Source: Deltaproteobacteria bacterium (lineage in GTDB: Bacteria; Myxococcota; JACRCW01; JAFGSX01). From it: DNA of 33,569 nucleotides. Under the pieces are notes generated by a model, which made no database searches, was not told the DNA's origin, and was given only the letters and a program-made list of their open reading frames with translations. Positions 14,012 to 25,861 of the stretch are shown here, piece after piece. Position numbers and translations under genes: made by a program. Within the stretch, counting starts at the first letter, position 1. Every line of letters starts with the position of its first letter. Where the stretch lies: assembly GCA_016934455.1 (NCBI GenBank), contig JAFGSX010000275.1, positions 1-33,569 on the forward strand, read 5' to 3'.

Positions 14012-16264
14012 TTACCCGCCATGGGTGTAGAAGACCATGATCTTGAGCGGGGTCTGGAACTGAGGATTGTTGAGCTCGATGTTGAAGCGCTTGCCCGGCC
14101 CGAAGCCTATCGGCGTCTTGTCCCGTTGCCCGCCGCCGACGCTCACCAGGGTCCACGGGGTGGAGTCGAGACGCATCCGGATCTCGTCGCCGACGATCGT
14201 GTAGTCGAGCCTGATCCTGACCTCGACGCTGCCGCCGTAGACGTTGATGCGGCCTTTTTCGGCATACAACTGAAAGGCCTGGCTGCCGCGTCCGCTCCGG
14301 TTGCTGTGGCTCACCGTCAGTTCGCGCCCCGGGTTCACGGTGACCGTGCCGAGCGCGCGCTTGACCGGCGGCGGCTGGGTCACCGGTTGCCTGCCGTTGG
14401 AGCGGTCCGGGCTGCTGGCGCCGGTGTCTGGCCGCGCTGCATCGCGTCGGCTGTTCTTGACGACCGGCGGCGCCACCGCTGCATCCAGCAGCCTGACCGC
14501 TATGCGCGTCGACGCGGTATCCGGCCGCGCGCGCGCGGCGTCGGGGATGATAGGCGCCGCGATCGCGGTGGCGGTGTCGACGGCGAGCGACGCCGCATCC
14601 AGCGAGGAGAGCGCGATCGCTGCCGCGTCGTCGCCTTGGCTCCACGCCACCGCGGCGGCATCGGTCGCTGCGGCGACAAATCCGGCGTCGACTTGGACCG
14701 CGCTCGATGCGAGCTGTCGCCAGAGCGCCAGCGCCAGGACGACGGCGGCGATCGCGATGCCGGTCCCGACCATCAGCGGAAGCAGGCGCGCCTTGGGTTG
14801 CGCCAGCGGCTGGCTCAGGTCGTAGGCGTCGAGCGGGCTGCCGGTCTTGGCGGCCGTGGCCTTGGCCGCCAGTGCGTCGTAGGCCCGGGTCTCCTCGCCG
14901 CTGACCGGCACGGCGTTGGTCGGCTTGGTCGTCTCGTCGCGCGGGGCGATCTCGTTGACCGGCTTGGTCGCCTCCTCGTGGTGGAGGGGCGGCGAGGCTC
15001 GCACCAGCTTGGCTGCTGCCGCGGCGTCCATCGGCACCGTGCGCAGCTCGGGGTCGAAATCCGACTCCTGTTCAGACGGGATCGGATGCTTGGCGCTGTC
15101 GGCGAAGACGTCGGAGATCGCTATGTCGACTTCGGCCACGTCGAGGCCGCGGGTGGGAGCGGCCTCGTCGACCAGGTCGATGACGTGCGCGGAGGGGTCG
15201 GAGCGCGCCAGCCGGGTCGGATCGTCGCCGCCGGTCCGTCGGCGGTCGGTGACCGGCTTGCGCACCAGGCTGCGGCCGATGCCGGAGCCGGTCTCGAGCA
15301 GCACCTGGCGGTCCTCGGCGATGCAGTCCGCGAACAGATCCTCGAGGTACTCGCTGAGGCTGCGCTTCTCGCGGCGGACGGCGCCGTCGAGCAGCAGCCG
15401 ATCGAGATCCTCCCGCATGCCGGTGCAGTCGCTGTAGCGGCGGTTGCGGTCCTTGGCAAAACCCTTTTTCAGGATGGCGTCGAACGGCGCCGCGTCCTCG
15501 CGGTACTTGGCGACCGGCGACGGATCCTTGCGCTGGATCGCCTCCAGCGAGAGCACGATGTTGTCGCGGTGGAACGGGTTGAAGCCGGCCAGCATCTCGT
15601 ACAGCACGATGGTGAGAGAGAAGATGTCCGAGCGCTTGTCGAGCGGCTCGGCGGCGCTCTGCTCGGGCGACATGTAGACGAACTTGCCCTTGATGGTTCC
15701 GGTCTCGGTCTTGTTGACCGACATCGTGCTCTTGGCGATGCCGAAGTCGATGATCTTGAGGTCGCCTGCGTAGGAGATCAGCAGGTTGTGCGGGTTGATG
15801 TCGCGGTGGATGATGTTGAGCGGCTCATGCGCGGCGTCGGCCAGATTGTGCGAGTAGGAGAGGCCGGAGCAGGCCTGGCCGATGGCGTCGACGACGTAGG
15901 CGAGCGGGATCGGCGTCTGCCTCTTGTAGGCGCGTGTGATGACGTCCTTGATCGAGCGGCCGTGCACGTACTCCATGGCGATGTAGAGGTGCTCGTCGAC
16001 CTCTCCCATGTCGTAGACCTGCACCACGTTGGAGTGGCTGAGCATCGCCGCGATGCGGGCCTCGCTGAAGAACATGTCGACGTACTGCTTGTTGTCGAGG
16101 TGGTGCTGCAGGATGCGCTTGATGACCAGGATCTTCTCGAAACCGACCGGACCGGATTGCTTGGCCAGGAAGATCTCGCCCATGCCGCCCGAGGCGAGCT
16201 TTTTGAGCAGCAGGAACTTGCCGAAGCGGGTACCGACGCCAGATTGTTGATCCGACCCCGACAT
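14012..16264 (-). CDS. Transmembrane Ser/Thr protein kinase
   Basis: A 750-residue protein. Residues 17-290 are a Hanks-type kinase domain: loop LASGGMGEIFLAK (23-35), ATP lysine in VIKR (49), catalytic HRDINPHNLL (153-162), DFGIAKS (173-179) and SPEQ (199-202). All essential residues are present, so it should be active. A charged juxtamembrane region rich in Asp, Glu and Thr (about 300-480) is followed by one transmembrane helix, LLPLMVGTGIAIAAVVLALA, near 494-513. The C-terminal 230 residues face the periplasm: an Ala/Asp-rich stretch and then a beta domain (GTVTVNPGRELTVSHSNRS to the end) that may sense an envelope signal. It heads a likely unit with the FHA, Ig-like and lipoprotein genes. 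The 95 bases before it are AT-rich. Confidence 0.92.
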   Translation of the reverse strand: MSGSDQQSGVGTRFGKFLLLKKLASGGMGEIFLAKQSGPVGFEKILVIKRILQHHLDNKQYVDMFFSEARIAAMLSHSNVVQVYDMGEVDEHLYIAMEYVHGRSIKDVITRAYKRQTPIPLAYVVDAIGQACSGLSYSHNLADAAHEPLNIIHRDINPHNLLISYAGDLKIIDFGIAKSTMSVNKTETGTIKGKFVYMSPEQSAAEPLDKRSDIFSLTIVLYEMLAGFNPFHRDNIVLSLEAIQRKDPSPVAKYREDAAPFDAILKKGFAKDRNRRYSDCTGMREDLDRLLLDGAVRREKRSLSEYLEDLFADCIAEDRQVLLETGSGIGRSLVRKPVTDRRRTGGDDPTRLARSDPSAHVIDLVDEAAPTRGLDVAEVDIAISDVFADSAKHPIPSEQESDFDPELRTVPMDAAAAAKLVRASPPLHHEEATKPVNEIAPRDETTKPTNAVPVSGEETRAYDALAAKATAAKTGSPLDAYDLSQPLAQPKARLLPLMVGTGIAIAAVVLALALWRQLASSAVQVDAGFVAAATDAAAVAWSQGDDAAAIALSSLDAASLAVDTATAIAAPIIPDAARARPDTASTRIAVRLLDAAVAPPVVKNSRRDAARPDTGASSPDRSNGRQPVTQPPPVKRALGTVTVNPGRELTVSHSNRSGRGSQAFQLYAEKGRINVYGGSVEVRIRLDYTIVGDEIRMRLDSTPWTLVSVGGGQRDKTPIGFGPGKRFNIELNNPQFQTPLKIMVFYTHGG

Positions 16265-16359
16265 CGCGGTCGCCGATCTCCGCTGTTATCCGGTGCTGCC
16301 CATTAATAATAAACGATACCCGTTGCTAGAAAATAAGCCACTTTTGTACTACCTGCCCG
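16265..16359 (-). promoter_or_regulatory. AT-rich upstream region of the kinase gene
   Basis: This 95-base gap between serS and the kinase contains TTTATTATTAATGG, an unusual AT-rich patch in this genome, with TATTAT as a possible -10. I could not find a convincing -35 at the right spacing. Likely the kinase promoter region. Confidence 0.35.
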
Positions 16360-18492
<2,133 letters not shown>

Positions 18493-18496
<4 letters not shown>

Positions 18497-19512
18497 GGCA
18501 GTTCCGGCCCGTCGCCCGGCGCGCCCAGGTTGAGCCGGGCCTGGATGCGCCGGAACACGGCGCGCAGAAGCTGTAGCTGCCGCACGTGGCGCTGGAACTG
18601 CGGCGCCCGCGGGCCGGAGACGATGGCCAGCTCCTCGAGAAAGGCGACCGCCTGTTCCAGCGACTGCTCGAACGGCAGCAGCGCGGCCAGCAGGCTCTGC
18701 AGCTTCTGCAACTTGTCGAGGTGCCGGTCGTCGGGCGGCTGCTGCGGCGACTCACTGTCGCCGGTCGTCAGGCGCGCGTTCTCCTGCTTGAGCCATTCGA
18801 CCTGCCTGACCGCGCGCTCGAGCCGCTCCTTGAGCACGCTGGCGCGGTCGCGCAGGAGCGAGACCTCCGAGCGCAGCCCGGTGCTCTCGCTGGTGCGCTG
18901 GGTCGCCTCGTCGATGGCGCGCAGAAACTGCTTCTTGAGCTCGGCGATCTCCTCGTCCTTGAGCTTCTGCGCCACCTCGGCGTCCTGCAGCCGGCGCCTG
19001 AGCAGCGCGAACTCGGTCGTGGCGTCGGTCGCCGTCGCCTCGACCGGCTTGATGTTCAGGATCTGGTCGATCAGATCGCCCAGCGCGGCCGGCTCGGGCA
19101 GCGGCGCGGGCAGCACCTCGGTCGCCATCTGCGCCAGCAGCTTCTCGCGCTCCTGTGCCGTCCCCGACTGGGCGGTGAAGAGCACCGGGAAGTCGCTGTT
19201 GCGGGCGCGGATGCCGGCTGCCAGAAAGCGCCGCCAGTCGTCGTCCCCGGCGGCGACGCAGATCAGCGCGGCGAACTGGCCGTCGCTGATCGCCTGCACC
19301 GCCTGCGATCCGGTCTCGACCAGCGAGCAGGCGAAGCCGGCCGCCTCGAGCTTCTTGAGCGCCAGCGAATCGACGTGACCGGGGTCGATGATCAGCAGCC
19401 GCACGCCGGCGCGGTGGGAGGACGTGGCCAGCGTGCGTATGTTGTCGAAATCGTTGTCGACGCCCGTGCTCACCTCGATGGCGAAGTCGTTGTCGTCGTC
19501 GAGCTCGCTCAT
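18493..19512 (-). CDS. Pseudo-receiver coiled-coil protein
   Basis: A 339-residue cytosolic protein. Residues 35-155 have the alternating strand/helix pattern of a response-regulator receiver domain: RLLIIDPGHVDSLALKKLEA, FAALICVAAGDDDWRRF, DFPVLFTAQS. The strand that should end in the phosphorylated Asp reads LICVA, without an acidic residue at that position, so phosphorylation is unlikely and it is better called a pseudo-receiver. Residues 165-260 are a long coiled coil (FALLRRRLQDAEVAQKLKDE to QVEWLKQENARL). The last 70 residues are helical. It is coupled to comF by a four-base overlap and follows the 19529 gene by 16 bases. Probably a scaffold; partners are unknown. Confidence 0.8.
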
Positions 19513-19528
19513 CGACGGCCCCCCTTGG

Positions 19529-20458
19529 TCACTCGTTCTCGTCGTCGGCCAGGTAAGAGAGGATCACCTCATCCAGGCTTTTCTCGTCGAGCAGATCCTC
19601 GCCGAAGATGGTGTCGTTGGGCGCCGGCATCTCGACCGGTTTCTCGCTCAGCGCCCGCGCCGCGATGACCTCGGGCGGCGGCTCGCGCGTGGGCTCTGGC
19701 CGCGGCCAGGGATCCCACAGCGAGCGGACGGTCGGCTGCTGCTGCTGCTGCGCCGTCGAAGCCGCTGGCGGTTGCGCTGCCGCCGTCAGCGGCCGCAGCA
19801 CCGGCGCCCACGTGGTGGCCGGCGGCGCGGGCAGGATCTCGGCTGGCGGCCCGGCCGGAGGTGGGACTGACGGCTCCGCGGGCGCGGTCACCGCCGGCGC
19901 CGGGACCGCGGGCTCCGACATGGGCTGGGTGGCATTCTGGTCGGCGAACGGGTTGTCGGTGTCGGCGGCCAGCTCCGGTGCGATCTCGCTCGCCATCGCG
20001 GCGGGCACCGTCTCATCCGGCGGGGTGATGCCGACGTCGTAAAACGGGTTGGCGATGTCGGTCTCTGCCGCGGTCGCGGCGGCGGCCGTAGCGGCGGCCG
20101 GTATCGCCGCGGTCGGTGCCGGGATGTCGACCGGCGCCGGCGCCACCCGCGGCAACGCCTGGGTCGTCGCCCTGGGCCTGGGCGGCGGCGCAATGCTCTC
20201 GCTGGCGGCTTGGTCGTAGGTGCCGTGGATCAGGTTGCGCAGCATCTGCTTGTGCTGCTCCTCCATCATCTTGCGCACGACCTGGTCGAGGTTGGCCGAC
20301 CCGACCAGGTCCGAGTAGCTGGTCTTCTTGGTGGCGATGATGTTACCGCCGACGAACAGGTGGGTGATGATGTGCGGTGCCTTGATCCCCGAGTCCTCGG
20401 TCTGGATGTGGTAGACCGTGCCGTTGTGTTTGATGTTGTGGTTGAAACCGGTGATCAT
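19529..20458 (-). CDS. Protein with conserved 80-residue N-terminal domain and disordered tail
   Basis: A protein of about 309 residues. The first 80 residues (FNHNIKHNGTVYHIQTEDSG, HLFVGGNIIATKKTSYSDL, VVRKMMEEQHKQMLRNLIHG) form a compact conserved-looking domain that I have seen in proteins annotated as hypothetical in Myxococcota. The pattern is beta strands then a helix. The rest is Pro/Ala/Thr-rich and low complexity up to a short acidic end (DEKSLDEVILSYLADDENE). That ending could be a docking peptide, as in proteins that present a short helical motif on a long flexible linker. The start at 20458 matches the domain edge; the track start adds 15 unlikely residues. No function assigned. 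It lies in the same-strand run with comF and serS. Confidence 0.78.
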   Translation of the reverse strand: MITGFNHNIKHNGTVYHIQTEDSGIKAPHIITHLFVGGNIIATKKTSYSDLVGSANLDQVVRKMMEEQHKQMLRNLIHGTYDQAASESIAPPPRPRATTQALPRVAPAPVDIPAPTAAIPAAATAAAATAAETDIANPFYDVGITPPDETVPAAMASEIAPELAADTDNPFADQNATQPMSEPAVPAPAVTAPAEPSVPPPAGPPAEILPAPPATTWAPVLRPLTAAAQPPAASTAQQQQQPTVRSLWDPWPRPEPTREPPPEVIAARALSEKPVEMPAPNDTIFGEDLLDEKSLDEVILSYLADDENE

Positions 20459-20539
20459 CGACCGCGTCGCCCTCGAATCGAAGCGGGGCAAATAGCATAG
20501 CACCCCGTGGCCTGCAAGAAACGCGGTCGGCCATCGCTG

Positions 20540-21211
20540 CTAGAATCCTATGCGGTGCAGGCGGGCGCTCTGCGGGGCGCGGAAAAAGCTGCGCAGCTCT
20601 CGCAGAAGCGATGCGAACCGGCGCTCGGCGATGAAGCTGCGCTCGAGAAAGTCGCAGTAGCGCAGGGCGCAGCGGTTGGCCATCCGGTAGCGCTCGCGCT
20701 GCTCGCTGCTGAGGGCGCGGTCGAGGACGAAGCGCTGGAACAGCGCCCGCCGCAGCGCCTCGGGCAGCGGCCCGCAGTCGATGCGCCAGCGCAGCAGGCG
20801 CGCCGCCAGGTACTTGTCGACCTCGGCCTGCAGCTCGAGCTCGAGCTGGGTGACCGGGCGATCGCCGGCGGCGCGGTGCGCCAGCAGCACGAAGTGGCTC
20901 ACCGCCTCGAGCGCGATGCAGAAGTCGCCGAAGCTGGCCGCGGCGAGGCGCAGCGTGCCGTCCTCGCCGATGCGCTCGAGCGCGCCGCGCGAGGCGGCGT
21001 CGATGTAGACGGCCAGCGCCAGGCCGTCGCCCTCGTCGAGGACGTAGACCTCCTCGCGCGCGCCCGGCCGCGCCCGGATGGCTCCGCGCCGCGCCAGCTC
21101 GCGGCGCGCCTCGTCGTCGATCACGAAGCGCTCGATCGGCGCCTGCCGCGGCGTGCGATACAGGCCCTCGAGGTGGCGCTGCAGCAGCCCGAGCGGGCTG
21201 AGGCGGCTCAT
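20540..21211 (-). CDS. Unassigned Arg/Leu-rich protein
   Basis: A 223-residue protein starting MSRLSPLGLLQRHLEGLY at ATG 21211, which overlaps the previous stop by four bases (ATGA); the 390-residue track ORF is a read-through artefact. It is mixed alpha/beta, with VYVLDEGDGLALAVYIDAAS, LELELQAEVDKYLAARLLRW and an Arg/Phe/Leu-rich end. There is no signal peptide or membrane helix. I do not recognise it. Translational coupling to the 21208 gene suggests the two proteins work together; the C-terminal part, with its regularly spaced Arg and aromatic residues, would suit protein or nucleic-acid contact, but that is speculation. Confidence 0.75.
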   Translation of the reverse strand: MSRLSPLGLLQRHLEGLYRTPRQAPIERFVIDDEARRELARRGAIRARPGAREEVYVLDEGDGLALAVYIDAASRGALERIGEDGTLRLAAASFGDFCIALEAVSHFVLLAHRAAGDRPVTQLELELQAEVDKYLAARLLRWRIDCGPLPEALRRALFQRFVLDRALSSEQRERYRMANRCALRYCDFLERSFIAERRFASLLRELRSFFRAPQSARLHRIGF

Positions 21212-21846
21212 TGGTCGCCGTCCGGGTTCTTGACCGCCGCGTTCGGGTCGAGGCCGTGCGCGCGCAGCTTCTCGGCCACACGGCGGCTGCCGGTGCGCAG
21301 CCACAGGTCGTACAGCCGCAGCAGCGATTCGTTGCTCGGCGCCGACCCGTCCGACTGCAGCGACACCCGCGCCAGCACCTCGACCAGTTGCCGGAATTTC
21401 TCGGCCAGCTCGGCGAACACGGTGGCGGTCGCTCCGACGAACCGGCGCAGGCGCAGCACCTCGGAGAGCTGACCGTAGGCGGTGCCGCCCATCGAAATGT
21501 AGTACTCGACGTCGACCAGCGATCGGGCCAGGCTCTCGCCGAAGAAGCCCGAGATGTAGAGCGAGGAGTCGCCCAGGCGTTTGAGCAGCCGCACGCGCTC
21601 GTCGACCGGCGCGCTCTCGGCGCGAGCCAGCAGCAGGGCCAGGGCATCTCGCTCGCGGTGGCCGCTGTCCGCGTCCAGCCGGTACAGCCGGTCGCTCAGC
21701 ATGAACTCGCACAGCAGACGGACCATGTAGAACTGCACCTCATCGGTGACGATCACCCGGCGCTCGGCGACCGCCTGCTGGACGATCCCGGCAAAGTACG
21801 ACTCGAGCGTCTCGTCGCTCAGGGTCACGATGCAGTTCTCGGTCAT
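21208..21846 (-). CDS. Unassigned helical protein, first of the run
   Basis: A 212-residue, mainly helical cytosolic protein beginning MTENCIVTLSDETLESYFAG. It has several long amphipathic helices (EVQFYMVRLLCEFMLSDRLY, EVLRLRRFVGATATVFAELA) and a conserved-looking GDSSLYISGFFGESL segment near residue 93. No catalytic motif, signal peptide or membrane segment. I do not recognise the family. It is the first gene of the minus-strand run that ends in serS, and it is divergent from groES across 295 bases. It is coupled to the next gene by ATGA. Ribosome site: GAGGCGGAGCG before ATG 21846. Confidence 0.78.
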   Translation of the reverse strand: MTENCIVTLSDETLESYFAGIVQQAVAERRVIVTDEVQFYMVRLLCEFMLSDRLYRLDADSGHRERDALALLLARAESAPVDERVRLLKRLGDSSLYISGFFGESLARSLVDVEYYISMGGTAYGQLSEVLRLRRFVGATATVFAELAEKFRQLVEVLARVSLQSDGSAPSNESLLRLYDLWLRTGSRRVAEKLRAHGLDPNAAVKNPDGDQ

Positions 21847-22141
21847 CTTTCGCTCCGCCTCTCGGCGTCTGGCCCTCGATCAAATTTTAGCGCGAGACAG
21901 GGCACGCGGCATGCCCCATTGTCCGAATATCGAACTCGGCGCCCTGGCCCGGGATGCCCGGATCCTGCTCAACGATTCGATATTGCTGGTCAAATCCGGC
22001 AACAGTGGCGATCTCGAGGGTCGCCCTTGCCAGTGACCCATGGGTGATTACTGTTCCGGCGCCATTGTCGAGTCAACAACGCCCAGCGGGGGCGCCGAGC
22101 AGGTGGCACGGGCCCCGGGGCTGGCGCGCAAGGGAGCAGCG
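21847..22141. promoter_or_regulatory. Divergent groESL upstream region
   Basis: 295 bases between the 21208 gene and groES. There is no CIRCE inverted repeat (TTAGCACTC-N9-GAGTGCTAA). A perfect 10-base palindrome, ACCCATGGGT, sits at 22036-22045 inside an imperfect larger one. CCCCATTG at 21914 resembles the -10 of heat-shock sigma-32 promoters but lacks a matching CTTGAA. A 41-codon ORF (21911-22036) is present but unsupported. Confidence 0.4.
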
Positions 22142-24143
<2,002 letters not shown>

Positions 24144-24150
24144 CGCCGCG

Positions 24151-25821
24151 CTAGCGCTTACCCGCCCTGACCAGGGTGACCAGCTCCGGTGCGCGCCCCG
24201 GCGCGGCGTCTATGACGACGCGGATCCCCCGCGCCAGCAGCTCGCGCTCGATCTCCTCGGGCGACAGCACCGTTGCGTCGGCACACCAGAACAGACGCTC
24301 GAAGGCGGCGGCCAGTCGGCTCGGCCTCCAGGTGTACATCGAGAGCGGTGAGATCCCGCTCGCCGTGGGCAGCTCCGGCGGTGCGCCGCGATGGACCACA
24401 GCCACCACGCCCGCGTCGCCGGCCAGCTCGAGCGCGCGCTGGTAGGGCAAGACGGACTGTCTGAAGGCCCGGACATCGGCGAGCCGGGAATCGACCACCG
24501 CGTAGAGCGACAGGCCATGGACGAGCAGCAGCCCGCTGCCGGCGAGAACGAGAGCGCGGCTGCCGGACAGCAGGCCCGGGGCTCCTCGCCGCGGCAAGGT
24601 GAGCAGATAGCCGGCGGTCGCCGAGCCGATGCAGATGGCGAAGAACAGATAGTGGAACGACCAGTTGGCCAGCCAGCACGGGATCGTGTAGGCCACCATC
24701 ACCCCGGGCCACAGCAGCTCTCGGCGCCGCCCGCGTTCGCGCCGCAGGAACTGGATCGCGCCGGCTCCGGCGCCGATCAGCAACAGCCACTCGCAGCAGA
24801 GGAAGACGCTGTTCCAGGCGTGCTGAATCGCGCCCGGCAGGTAGCTGCGCCACGGGAAGCCCGCGCTGCGGCGCAGGACGCCGGCGACCGGTCCGCTTCC
24901 GATCCCGAGGGCGGGCGCGGCAGCGGCCTCGCTCTCGATCACCTGGCGCCAGAGGCCGAAGAACTGCCCCCAGTCGACGAAGGGAGAGAGCAGGGCAGCG
25001 CCGGCGAGCGCGCCGCCGGTGTAGACAGCGGCCAGCTCCAGCCGGCGCCGCCAGCGGACCGGCGGGGCTCCCGCGGTGGGTGTCAGCGCGCAGGCCAAGC
25101 CGACCAGCGGCAGCGGCAGGCAGAGGACGAGCTTGCTGAACACCCCGGTCACCGCCGCCAGGGCCGCCAGCGCGGCGAAACCCAGAGCGGCCGCGCGCCT
25201 CGATCGCAGCAGATCGTCGCGCGCCCGCCCGGCGGCGAGCAGCGTCGCCAGCAGGCAGCCGATCGCGAACGGTTCGGCCGAGATGCGCGAGAAGTAGAAG
25301 AGCAGCGGGAACGACGTGGCGTAGAGCAAGGTGGCGACGATCGCGGCGCCGCGATCGCGCAGCAGCCTCCGCGCGAACAGATAGAGCAGAGCGATCGCCG
25401 CCAGGTGCGCGGCGGAGACGACGAGCTTGGAGGCAAAGCCGACCGCCGCCAGGTGACGCGCCGTGAACTCGGCGAAATCGGCGCCGCGGGGGGCGGCCAG
25501 CGCATAGCCGATCCGCTGCACGCACCAGAGGGCGAGTTGCAGGGGCGTGCCCGGATGGCCGGGGAATGGCGGCCCGCTGCCGAGGGCGAGCTCGTGCGCG
25601 CTGCCGAGGTACCAGCCGCCGGGGTCGTTTTCGAACCAGAAGTCCTGGCCGAGGACCCGGTTGGTCCAGATGCCGCACGGCGCGGCGTAACTGAGCAGGG
25701 CGGCGAAGACGGTGCCGCCTCCGATCCCGATCGCCGCCCACTGAGCCAGCCGCTGCGGCGGCAGGGCGGCTGACCAAGGGGCCGAAGCAGCGGGAGGTGC
25801 ATCGCGGGTAGCGTCGGCCAC
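24151..25821 (-). CDS. Multi-pass membrane glycosyltransferase-like protein (GT-C/PMT type)
   Basis: A protein of about 556 residues with around ten hydrophobic segments and a soluble C-terminal domain of about 110 residues. The first loop after the first helix has FWFENDPGGWYLGSAHELAL and PPFPGHPGTPLQLAL, the place where ArnT/PMT-type GT-C enzymes carry an acidic pair and their substrate loop. Such enzymes use polyprenyl-phosphate sugars on the outer face of the membrane. GTG 25821 is the likely start (VADATRDAPP), as upstream codons overlap the neighbouring gene. Family assignment is from topology and the loop pattern; donor and acceptor are unknown. It lies 40 bases after the 25862 FHA gene and convergent to groEL. 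Confidence 0.7.
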   Translation of the reverse strand: MADATRDAPPAASAPWSAALPPQRLAQWAAIGIGGGTVFAALLSYAAPCGIWTNRVLGQDFWFENDPGGWYLGSAHELALGSGPPFPGHPGTPLQLALWCVQRIGYALAAPRGADFAEFTARHLAAVGFASKLVVSAAHLAAIALLYLFARRLLRDRGAAIVATLLYATSFPLLFYFSRISAEPFAIGCLLATLLAAGRARDDLLRSRRAAALGFAALAALAAVTGVFSKLVLCLPLPLVGLACALTPTAGAPPVRWRRRLELAAVYTGGALAGAALLSPFVDWGQFFGLWRQVIESEAAAAPALGIGSGPVAGVLRRSAGFPWRSYLPGAIQHAWNSVFLCCEWLLLIGAGAGAIQFLRRERGRRRELLWPGVMVAYTIPCWLANWSFHYLFFAICIGSATAGYLLTLPRRGAPGLLSGSRALVLAGSGLLLVHGLSLYAVVDSRLADVRAFRQSVLPYQRALELAGDAGVVAVVHRGAPPELPTASGISPLSMYTWRPSRLAAAFERLFWCADATVLSPEEIERELLARGIRVVIDAAPGRAPELVTLVRAGKR

Positions 25822-25861
25822 GGCTCGACCATAGCGTACTCGCGGCGAACGGTCGAATCCG

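Noticed and set aside
13697-16306. 869-residue plus-strand ORF
   Set aside because: Antisense to the kinase and FHA genes, which have clear motifs. The translation is low-complexity Arg/Ala/Val/Leu/Asp, typical of GC-skew shadows.
16306-16340. TGGC...AGCAA resembling a sigma-54 promoter before the kinase
   Set aside because: Spacing between GG and GC is 13 instead of 12.
21911-22036. 41-codon ORF starting MPHCPNIELG upstream of groES
   Set aside because: No ribosome site and no recognisable motif; chance ORF more likely.
22040-22141. N-terminal extension of groES in the ORF track
   Set aside because: GroES begins at ATG 22142 with a ribosome site; the extra 34 residues have no Cpn10 character.
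24158-25777. 539-residue minus-strand ORF overlapping the GT-C gene
   Set aside because: Arg-rich, lacks hydrophobic segments, whereas the alternative frame has about ten membrane helices.
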